Shown here in pieces: positions 32,495-39,559 of a DNA stretch of 39,559 nucleotides. Within the stretch, counting starts at the first letter, position 1; each line of letters opens with the position of its first letter. The notes under the pieces were generated by a model. That model was not told where the DNA came from. It ran no database searches and worked only from the letters and a program-made list of their open reading frames with translations. A program made the translations under genes and the position numbers. Source of the stretch: Prolixibacteraceae bacterium. Lineage in GTDB: Bacteria > Bacteroidota > Bacteroidia > Bacteroidales > Prolixibacteraceae. The stretch covers positions 1-39,559 of the forward strand of contig JAFLKN010000071.1 of NCBI GenBank assembly GCA_019163175.1. The letters are read 5' to 3'.

Positions 32495-33733
32495 ATGAAA
32501 GCAAAAATCAGGATTGAAAGTATAACATCAACATTGGTGAGTGCATTAATTCTTCTGAACATGAGTTTGGCAGGATGTTCGAAAGATGATACTTCAGAAA
32601 CAACAATAACCGGAGATTTAACAACCGTTCCGCGAACAGCGGCCTCGAAAGGCAGCTATCCCATTGTAGGCACAAGTCAAACCGGAATTTGGGATGGTAC
32701 TGGCAACATTTTCACCCCTGTTTTGGGAGAAGCTTTTTTCGGACAGGATGCTCAGTTTGCACACACAACTCCTGTTTACACCAAAAGCAGTGACGGACTT
32801 ACTGTAAAAGATGAAGTTACCGGTTTGACCTGGCAGAAAAGTTATGACAGTGGCACCTATTACTGGGCTGCCTCTCAAAATGTGGCTGACAATCTGAACA
32901 CTCAGAAATATGGCGGTTTCAGCGACTGGCGATTGCCGACTATCAAGGAGCTTTACTCTTTATGGAATGCAAGTGCCGGTTGGCCCTGGATTGATACAAA
33001 ATATTTTGATATTAAATATACAGATGAACAAGACCTTAGTCACGCCATTTTCTGGAGCAGTGACAAATATACAGGAGTGATGGGCAATGTAAGCGGGGAA
33101 ACGCCCGGCGCAGAACTTACTTTCGGTGTGAATTTCGGTACCGGACACATTAAATCGTATAGTATAAGTGTCGGACCAAAGCACCAGGTTCGTTGTGTAC
33201 GAGGCAATCTTGCGTATGGCGTAAATTTATTCCAAAACAATAACGATGGAACAATTTCTGATTTGGCAACCAGTTTGATGTGGCCAAAAGCCGACAATGG
33301 TTCCGGAATGGATTGGGAACATGCATTGGCCTATGCTCAAACGCAGAATAAGGCAAACTTCCTGGGACACAACGATTGGCGTTTGCCCAATACAAAAGAA
33401 TTACAAAGTCTGGTGGATTACACACGATCTCCAGGTGCAACAAACCCAGCCAATGTGGGACCGGCAATCAATGCCATGTTCAGTTGTACGGCTATTCTGA
33501 ACGATGGCGGAAAGGCCGACTATCCCTATTACTGGACAAGTACATCGGCAATTTCAAATCCAACCGGCACTTACAACAATGCCTGGTATGTGGCTTTTGG
33601 CCGGGCAGAAAATGGAAGCGGCGAAGACCTTCACGGGGCCGGTGCAGTGCGTTTCGACAAGAAGATAGTTGGAACGGGTGAAGGAGAAGAACGGGTGCTT
33701 AACTATGTGAGATTGGTAAGAAATATTCAATAA
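32495..33733 (+). CDS. DUF1566 (Lcl-type) lipoprotein
   Basis: 412 residues. Signal peptide with lipobox LAGC (C28), so it is anchored in a membrane, probably the outer one. Two DUF1566 repeats follow: the first has GLTWQKSYDS, DWRLPTIKELYSL and VRCVRG (about residues 106-236); the second has SLMWPKAD, DWRLPNTKELQSL and YVRLVR at the end (about 255-411). The Lcl/DUF1566 fold occurs in adhesins such as the Legionella collagen-like protein and often binds glycans. It is the first gene of the rightward envelope locus, 9 bp before the deacetylase gene. Confidence 0.85.
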   Translation: MKAKIRIESITSTLVSALILLNMSLAGCSKDDTSETTITGDLTTVPRTAASKGSYPIVGTSQTGIWDGTGNIFTPVLGEAFFGQDAQFAHTTPVYTKSSDGLTVKDEVTGLTWQKSYDSGTYYWAASQNVADNLNTQKYGGFSDWRLPTIKELYSLWNASAGWPWIDTKYFDIKYTDEQDLSHAIFWSSDKYTGVMGNVSGETPGAELTFGVNFGTGHIKSYSISVGPKHQVRCVRGNLAYGVNLFQNNNDGTISDLATSLMWPKADNGSGMDWEHALAYAQTQNKANFLGHNDWRLPNTKELQSLVDYTRSPGATNPANVGPAINAMFSCTAILNDGGKADYPYYWTSTSAISNPTGTYNNAWYVAFGRAENGSGEDLHGAGAVRFDKKIVGTGEGEERVLNYVRLVRNIQ

Positions 33734-33742
33734 ACGAAGATT

Positions 33743-34681
33743 ATGAAATCTCACCTGAAATTGATGATAATAGTGGCTTTGATACTTGTTATCAATTCAA
33801 TAAACGCTCAAACCAATACGGCTCCATTAAATAGCAGTATTCCAATCGAAATGCTTTTCCCACAAGGCAAATCCAAAGCATTGATTTTGAGTTTTGATGA
33901 CGGTCAAGTTGCCGACAAACACCTGGTGAAATTGATGAATGATTATGGTCTTGTCGGAACCTTTCATCTCAATTCAAACAAACTTGGCACAAAGGATTAT
34001 CTCACCAAAGAAGAAATTAAAACGCTGTACAAAGGACACGAAGTATCTGGTCATACGGCAAATCACCCTGGTTTGACTACGTTGTCGAAAATTGACGTGA
34101 TTTATGAAGTAGTGGAGGATAGAAAAGAGCTGGAACGATTAATGGGTTATCCCGTTCGTGGAATGTCGTATCCATTTGGTAATACGAATGATTTTGTAAT
34201 TGAGGCAATTACCGGTTTAGGTATTGAATACGCAAGAACAGTAGGCGATACATACAATTTTAGTATGCCCACTGAATATCTCAAATGGCAACCTACCATT
34301 CATCTGTTCGGAAAAACAAATTACATCCCCAATGACACAGCAAACGACAAAAGAGAATTGGAACAATTTTATCAGCTTACAACAGATTTTCTAGAGGCGA
34401 ATTCATTGGCCTTGTTTTACGTGTGGGGACATAGTTGGGAATATGAAGGTCCCGAAAACAAATGGGAAGAAGTGGAGAAGTTCTTCAAAATGATTTCCCA
34501 AAATCCGGAAATATACTATACCACACAAATAGGTTTAGTGGATTATAGCAATGCCTTTAAAAACCTAAAATTCTCAGTCAATAAAGATATGGTTACCAAT
34601 GTAAGTTCGATAGATGTGTTTGTAAAAATAGGTGGCAAAGTATATACAATAGAAGCTGGTAGCACAAAACAGTTGAATTAA
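33743..34681 (+). CDS. Secreted polysaccharide deacetylase
   Basis: 312 residues with signal peptide (cleavage after INA, residue 22). NodB motif 1 is SFDDG (50-54), motif 2 SGHTANH with H104/H108, motif 3 RGMSYPFG (139-146), and FYVWGHSWEYE supplies the late His. All catalytic elements are intact, unlike the DUF7033 protein. It acts in the periplasm or at the surface to remove acetyl groups from a polysaccharide. A small C-terminal beta domain (about 265-312) is present. It is coupled to the DUF1566 gene by a 9-bp gap. Confidence 0.9.
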   Translation: MKSHLKLMIIVALILVINSINAQTNTAPLNSSIPIEMLFPQGKSKALILSFDDGQVADKHLVKLMNDYGLVGTFHLNSNKLGTKDYLTKEEIKTLYKGHEVSGHTANHPGLTTLSKIDVIYEVVEDRKELERLMGYPVRGMSYPFGNTNDFVIEAITGLGIEYARTVGDTYNFSMPTEYLKWQPTIHLFGKTNYIPNDTANDKRELEQFYQLTTDFLEANSLALFYVWGHSWEYEGPENKWEEVEKFFKMISQNPEIYYTTQIGLVDYSNAFKNLKFSVNKDMVTNVSSIDVFVKIGGKVYTIEAGSTKQLN

Positions 34682-34706
34682 TTAAAAAAACATTGATGAA
34701 ACGACC

Positions 34707-34766
34707 ATGAGTAAACTTTCCAAACAAAAGCGAATGATTATTGTGGGAGTTCCATTTGACCATTAA
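34707..34766 (+). other. 19-codon leader-type ORF before the receptor gene
   Basis: In the 102-nt gap between the deacetylase and receptor genes, ATG at 34707 opens a 19-residue frame ending in TAA at 34766, 17 nt before the receptor ATG. The product is basic (MSKLSKQKRMIIVGVPFDH). It could be a leader peptide, a decayed gene fragment or chance. Confidence 0.15.
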
Positions 34767-34783
34767 AAACAAATTATTAACAA

Positions 34784-37138
34784 ATGAAAAAATACATTTT
34801 TATACTTTCCATTTGCATCACCCAACTATCCTTTGCTCAAAACAACCGACAAAAAATCAGGGGTATCATCACCGACAAACTATCACAGACCACACTTCCG
34901 GGTGCTGCTGTGCAGATCATCAACAGGGCTGACAATAAAGGAACCACCTCAGACGGAAATGGGAATTATTCACTTTCGGATATTGCTCCCGACAGGTATG
35001 AATTGAAAGTATCCTATCTGGGATACAAGGATGTTCAGTTATCCAACATCGTAGTGACTTCGGGTAAAGAAACAATACTGGATATAGCCATGGAAGAGAA
35101 GGTAACCGACCTGAGCGAGGTTGTTATAACGGCCAACAGCAAAGAAAAGGCCATCAACAATCTGATTCCTGTTAGTGCCCGCACTTTTTCTACGGAAGAG
35201 GTGAACCGATATGCCGGTGGGCGGAGCGATCCGGCGCGACTGGCAGCCAATTTTGCCGGAGTGAGCGCTCCAGATGACAGCCGAAACGATATTGTGATAC
35301 GGGGCAATTCTCCGGTAGGTGTTTCGTGGCGCATCAACGGGATGAACGTTACCAATCCTAACCATTTTGCCACAGTAGGAACAACAGGTGGTGCGGTGAG
35401 CGCATTAAATACCAATCTGCTGAAGAGTTCCGACTTCTTAACTTCGGCCTTTCCGGCTGAATATGGAAACGCGACAGCCGGGGTTTTCGATCTGGGTTTC
35501 CGCAGCGGAAATTCGCAAAAAAGTGAAACAACTTTGCAGGCAGGTCTGATTACCGGTCTGGAAGCTACCACCGAAGGGCCGATCAACAAAGAAAAAGGTT
35601 CGTCGTATCTGGTGGGCTACCGCTATGCTTTGGCAGGAGTTGCCCAGGCCGTGGGTGTTGATATTGGCACAACCGCTTTGCCTTCTTACCAGGATTTGTC
35701 ATTTAATGTGAACAGTGGCAATACTAAATTGGGCAGGTTTACCTTGTTTGGAATATTGGCAACAAGCAGCATTAATATTTCCGGCGGAAATTCAAGTTCA
35801 TTGTATGGAAACGGAGGCGGGCATGATTTGAGCAGTCAGATTGGCATCGTCGGGTTGAAGCATTTCAAACAACTGAACAGCAAATCTTATTTTAGTTCTA
35901 ATATCGGACTAAACTATTCAAATTCGGAACAATCTGATTATGGCTTCGATCGCCAAACAAGCGAATCGTATATAAATCAAGAAAACAATGTAGCCAAAAC
36001 CGGATACAATTTCTCAACAAGTTTCAATTCAAAAATAAACTCAAAACTGTTTCTGAAAATAGGTATTCAGGATGAGTTGATTGGGCTGAACCTTTATTAC
36101 AGGACAAAAGACAGAATTGATTCTGATTGGAAACAGGTTTGGGATTACAACAGTTACACCAATCTGGCACAGGCCTACGCACACTTCAAATATAGTTTTA
36201 ACGATAAGCTGACGCTCAACGCTGGCCTACATTCTCAACTGTTCTTCCTGAACAATTCAGTTTCTGTTGAACCGCGCCTGGGACTGAAATACGACATCAA
36301 TGGCAAAAGTTCATTCAGTCTTGGCTACGGACTTCATTCTCAAATGCAGCCGATCAACGTTTATTTCCTTCAGTCACAAAATGCCGATGGCTCAACCAGC
36401 TATAACAACAAGAGTCTGGATTTTACAAAAAGCCATCATTTTGTTTTGGGATACGACTTGCAACCTTTCCATGACTGGCGGTTAAAAACTGAAGTCTATT
36501 ATCAATCGCTCTACAATGTTCCGGTAAACACATTTTCGAGCAGTTATTCTATGCTGAATACCGGGGCAAGTTTTAAAACCGATTTGGAAGACAATCTTAC
36601 AAACAGTGGAACCGGAACAAACTATGGCGCAGAACTGACCATTGAGAAGTTTTTCAGTAAAGGATATTACGGGCTTTTCACATCTTCAGTCTACAGTTCA
36701 AAATACACGGGAAGCGATGGACTCGAACGAAACACAGCATTCAACGGAAAATATGTTTTCAATATTTTGGGCGGAAAGGAATGGAAAGTTGGAAGCGAGA
36801 AGCGGAACAAAATTTCGACCGACCTGAAATATACCTACGCAGGAGGAAGAGCATACACCCCTATTGATTTAACAGCCTCAAATTCAACTGGTCGTGAGCA
36901 ATTGTCGACCGATGCCTACTCTGCTTTTTATCCCAATTATTTCCGGTTGGATTTAAAAGCAAGTTACACGTTAAACAGTAAGAAGAAAAAACTATCCCAT
37001 TCGTTTTCATTGGATTTGCAGAATGTAACCAATCACAAAAACGTTTTTTCACAAAGCTACGACGACAGAATTAAGGCAATCAATACAACCTATCAGCTGG
37101 GGTTTTTCCCGAACTTTGTTTATAAAATTCAGTTTTAG
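34784..37138 (+). CDS. TonB-dependent receptor-like outer membrane protein
   Basis: 784 residues. Signal peptide ending at SFA-Q (about residue 19), then a CarboxypepD_reg-like beta-sandwich (about 23-110, with GAAVQIINRADNKGTTSDGNG), a plug domain (about 118-240, with IVIRGNSPVGVSWRINGM), and a long beta-barrel ending in an aromatic residue (YKIQF). No SusD partner follows, so it is not a classical SusCD pair. It could import a small ligand or serve as an export/assembly porin. Its place between a deacetylase and a CotH protein suggests a role in the same envelope process. Confidence 0.85.
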   Translation: MKKYIFILSICITQLSFAQNNRQKIRGIITDKLSQTTLPGAAVQIINRADNKGTTSDGNGNYSLSDIAPDRYELKVSYLGYKDVQLSNIVVTSGKETILDIAMEEKVTDLSEVVITANSKEKAINNLIPVSARTFSTEEVNRYAGGRSDPARLAANFAGVSAPDDSRNDIVIRGNSPVGVSWRINGMNVTNPNHFATVGTTGGAVSALNTNLLKSSDFLTSAFPAEYGNATAGVFDLGFRSGNSQKSETTLQAGLITGLEATTEGPINKEKGSSYLVGYRYALAGVAQAVGVDIGTTALPSYQDLSFNVNSGNTKLGRFTLFGILATSSINISGGNSSSLYGNGGGHDLSSQIGIVGLKHFKQLNSKSYFSSNIGLNYSNSEQSDYGFDRQTSESYINQENNVAKTGYNFSTSFNSKINSKLFLKIGIQDELIGLNLYYRTKDRIDSDWKQVWDYNSYTNLAQAYAHFKYSFNDKLTLNAGLHSQLFFLNNSVSVEPRLGLKYDINGKSSFSLGYGLHSQMQPINVYFLQSQNADGSTSYNNKSLDFTKSHHFVLGYDLQPFHDWRLKTEVYYQSLYNVPVNTFSSSYSMLNTGASFKTDLEDNLTNSGTGTNYGAELTIEKFFSKGYYGLFTSSVYSSKYTGSDGLERNTAFNGKYVFNILGGKEWKVGSEKRNKISTDLKYTYAGGRAYTPIDLTASNSTGREQLSTDAYSAFYPNYFRLDLKASYTLNSKKKKLSHSFSLDLQNVTNHKNVFSQSYDDRIKAINTTYQLGFFPNFVYKIQF

Positions 37139-37217
37139 AGTTTCTAAGTTGTATTGTGGGCCGGCAAATTTGAATACTATTTGGAACAGGTAAAGTTATT
37201 ATACCCAATTAATTTTA

Positions 37218-38573
37218 ATGATAATGATACATTCTTACAGACTTACTGCACTTTTACTGATCTTGCTTCTGGATGGGTGCAATAAATCAGACGATAGTGA
37301 AAAAGTTATTTCGATTGATACTCCGGATTGGACAGAGACTACACACGGAAAATCGGCCACTACTGATTATTCCATCGTTTTCCCTCAGGATAAAGTACAG
37401 CGTTTAGATATTACGATCAGCAATGACGATTGGGATGCAATACAATCCGACCTTTCCAATATGCCCCGAACCAGACCAGGTGAGACTATCGATGGTACCT
37501 TTGAGCCGATCTGGGTAAGCTGTGATTTATTCTTCAATGAAAAGCAATGGTATAAGGTTGGAATTCGGGTAAAAGGAAATTCCAGCTTACAGACAACCTA
37601 TTCTTCAGGGATAAAGAAATTCTCTTTCAAACTTGATTTCGACCAATTTGAGGATACCTATCCTAATATCAAAGATCAGCGATTCTATGGTTTTAAGCAG
37701 CTAAACCTGAATAACAATTTCGATGACAAATCGCTTATGCGCGAGAAGGTCGCCGGGGATTTGTTCCGGGAGTTCGGACTACCAGTAGCAAAGTCGGCAT
37801 ACTACGAAGTATATATAAACTACCAGGGCAAATCCCAATATTTTGGATTATACACTTTGGTTGAAGAGGTAGATAATACGGTAATCAAAACCCAATTTAC
37901 CAATGGCGATGGAAATCTGTATAAACCTGAGGGTGCAGCAGCCAGTTTTGCCTTGGGGAAATACAATACCACTGATTTCTACAAGAAAACGAACGAGTCA
38001 ACCAGCGATTGGTCTGATGTAAAAGCCTTATACGATGCCTTGCATAGTGGATTACGGATCACTGATTCCAAGGCTTGGAGAGTGTCGTTAGAGTCGAAAA
38101 TAAATATGGATTTGTATATCAGATGGCTTGCAGCCAATACGGTTATGCAAAACTGGGATACTTACGGTAGAATGACCCATAACTACTACCTCTACAACGA
38201 TCCATCCACATCAAAATTGGTTTGGATACCCTGGGATAATAACGAGGCGCTGCAGGATGGAAAAATGGGAGGAAGTATTGCGATCAATCTTAGCGGTGTA
38301 ACCAGCGAATGGCCACTGATCAGTTTTATCGCTTCCGATGAAACATACTTTGCCCTTTACAAGCAATATGCCAGGGAGTTTGCATCTACAGTTTTCGAAC
38401 CTTCAAAGATGTATGCCAAATACGATTATTACACTAATCTGATTGGGGAATCGGTGAAAAAAGAGGAATCCGGTTATACCTTCCTGAAAAATGGGGCAAG
38501 CGATTTTTCCTCAGCCATAAGTCAGCTTAAACTGCATGTCGACAAGCGTTTCTCAGCTGCCGCTTCACTCTGA
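37218..38573 (+). CDS. CotH-kinase family lipoprotein
   Basis: 451 residues. Signal peptide with lipobox LDGC (C21). The CotH domain (about 60-430) has VGIRVKGNSSLQ, FGFKQLNLNN-type strand (GFKQLNLNNNFDD), ADLFREFGLP-like region, EVDNTVIKTQF, and the presumed catalytic end NYYLYNDPSTSKLVWIPWDNNEAL with the metal-binding Asp. CotH enzymes are atypical protein kinases that phosphorylate secreted proteins (shown for Bacillus CotH on CotB/CotG). A substrate in this locus is not evident; the receptor or the DUF1566 lipoprotein are candidates. The in-frame ATG at 37224 is an alternative start. Confidence 0.88.
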   Translation: MIMIHSYRLTALLLILLLDGCNKSDDSEKVISIDTPDWTETTHGKSATTDYSIVFPQDKVQRLDITISNDDWDAIQSDLSNMPRTRPGETIDGTFEPIWVSCDLFFNEKQWYKVGIRVKGNSSLQTTYSSGIKKFSFKLDFDQFEDTYPNIKDQRFYGFKQLNLNNNFDDKSLMREKVAGDLFREFGLPVAKSAYYEVYINYQGKSQYFGLYTLVEEVDNTVIKTQFTNGDGNLYKPEGAAASFALGKYNTTDFYKKTNESTSDWSDVKALYDALHSGLRITDSKAWRVSLESKINMDLYIRWLAANTVMQNWDTYGRMTHNYYLYNDPSTSKLVWIPWDNNEALQDGKMGGSIAINLSGVTSEWPLISFIASDETYFALYKQYAREFASTVFEPSKMYAKYDYYTNLIGESVKKEESGYTFLKNGASDFSSAISQLKLHVDKRFSAAASL

Positions 38574-38673
38574 AAAGGGTTTCAGGAAGCACGCCTGTAT
38601 GCAGGTTGCGAGTAATTAACAGCATTGCTTGCCAAAAGCGAACATTTAGATCAAAAAAAACTAATTTCATAGT

Positions 38674-39559
38674 ATGAAATCAATGCGAATAAATAGCAAA
38701 AAAATTGAAGCTTGGATTTATGTTTTAATCTGGACATTTGTTTTTTCGGTGCCCTATTTCAGTGAACGTGGATCGGGGCAAATCAACTGGAATGAGGTAT
38801 TAAAAAATTGGATGCGTGTTTTTGGATATCTCGTTATTTTCCTGATCAATGTTTATTTTCTGGTACCTCGCTTTCTTTTAAAGAAGCGCTACCTGAATTA
38901 TTTTGTTTTAGTATCGGCCCTCATCGTAATGGTGATTGGGATCAGTATTATTTCGCCAACTGGCCCGCCACCACATGCTGGTTCCGGAATAGAAAGACAG
39001 GAAATTGATGCTCCCAGGCAAAAACCACCTTTTATGGCTTTTGCGGATAATCTTATTATTTGCATTTTAATTGTAGGGGCAGGCACAACGATAAAACTGA
39101 TGTCGAAATGGTTAAATGAAGAGCAACTAAGAAAAGACGCAGAAAAAGAACAGCTTAAAACCAACCTGGCTTTGTTACGGCACCAGGTTAGTCCGCACTT
39201 CTTTATGAATACGCTCAATAACATTCATGCCCTTGTTGAAATTGATTCGGGAAAGGCACAGGATGCTATCGAACGGTTGTCAACACTGATGAGGTATTTG
39301 CTTTATGATTCGGCTCAAAGCACCATTGAACTGAAAAAGGAGATCGATTTTATCAACAGCTTTGTTTCGTTGATGCAGCTCAGGCATTCGGATGAGGTTG
39401 ACGTTAAAATACGGATTCCAGATCAGATTCCGGAGATTAAAATACCACCGATGCTGTTTATTTCGTTGCTCGAAAATGCATTTAAACATGGCCTAAGTTA
39501 TCCCTTGAAATCATATATTTATCTTGAAATGCAAATCCATGGAAATTCCCTGGTATGTA
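38674..39559 (+). CDS. LytS-type sensor histidine kinase, partial at right edge
   Basis: ATG at 38674 opens a frame that runs off the window after 295 codons. Four membrane segments (about residues 12-29, 48-66, 73-94, 125-143) precede a coiled linker and the His_kinase domain, with H175 in LLRHQVSPHFFMNTLNNIH and the N-box PPMLFISLLENAFKHG (258-273). A LytTR-family response regulator normally follows and is expected just outside the window. It lies 100 bp after the CotH gene and may sense envelope state for this locus. Confidence 0.88.
   Translation, partial: MKSMRINSKKIEAWIYVLIWTFVFSVPYFSERGSGQINWNEVLKNWMRVFGYLVIFLINVYFLVPRFLLKKRYLNYFVLVSALIVMVIGISIISPTGPPPHAGSGIERQEIDAPRQKPPFMAFADNLIICILIVGAGTTIKLMSKWLNEEQLRKDAEKEQLKTNLALLRHQVSPHFFMNTLNNIHALVEIDSGKAQDAIERLSTLMRYLLYDSAQSTIELKKEIDFINSFVSLMQLRHSDEVDVKIRIPDQIPEIKIPPMLFISLLENAFKHGLSYPLKSYIYLEMQIHGNSLVC

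Noticed and set aside
35035-35589. 184-codon open frame on the minus strand
   Set aside because: Antisense to the plug domain of the TonB-dependent receptor, which has the expected family motifs.
1-39559. CRISPR array or complete insertion sequence
   Set aside because: No regularly spaced 25-40 bp repeats and no transposase gene were seen on either strand.

Overview
The window looks like a chromosomal segment of a Bacteroidota bacterium, probably Bacteroidales/Marinilabiliales. I infer this from a peptidase with a type IX secretion tail, a TonB-dependent receptor with a carboxypeptidase-regulatory-like N-terminus, SPI/SPII-type exported enzymes, a classical menaquinone pathway, few Shine-Dalgarno sequences, and deacetylases typical of that phylum. 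No rRNA or 16S-like marker is present, so the placement rests on gene content.

Left part (1-3.4 kb): edge of a mobile element, probably a prophage or integrative element. A run of small leftward genes of unknown function, a degenerate tRNA-like sequence, a LuxR-type HTH protein with a Cys cluster and a ribbon-helix-helix protein diverge from an XRE repressor. The divergent promoter carries repeated TTAGATA half-sites. The element seems to end near 3.4-3.55 kb, where there is a triple 11-bp-spaced GCGCCA repeat and a strong terminator. No integrase or transposase is inside the window.

3.6-9.4 kb: two tandem paralogous secreted proteins, a DUF4395 membrane protein, an aminopeptidase P (M24) and a Tat-exported clan-D (alpha-galactosidase-like) glycoside hydrolase.

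9.4-15.6 kb: menaquinone cluster in the order menI, menF, menD, small membrane protein, menB, DUF2971 gene, menA. menC and menE are not here. A REP-like set of three stem-loops lies just before menB.

15.7-23.3 kb (leftward): upp, preceded by a compact seven-gene operon. In transcription order it encodes a DUF7033-type deacetylase, a FemAB-like acyltransferase, a NodB deacetylase, an amino-acid-type adenylation enzyme, a GNAT, a free acyl carrier protein and a second large acyltransferase-like protein. Most junctions overlap. This is the best candidate in the window for an undescribed pathway: an activated (amino)acyl group may be loaded on the carrier protein and passed to a deacetylated surface glycan or similar acceptor.

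23.3-32.2 kb (leftward): radC, a secreted C10 (streptopain-like) protease with PKD and type IX tail, a hybrid histidine kinase with receiver domains at both ends, and a large GH2 beta-galactosidase-like enzyme with a LamG domain inserted in its catalytic region.

32.5-39.6 kb (rightward): a DUF1566 lipoprotein, a secreted polysaccharide deacetylase, a TonB-dependent receptor-like protein, a CotH-kinase lipoprotein and a LytS-type histidine kinase cut by the window edge. These look like one cell-envelope locus.
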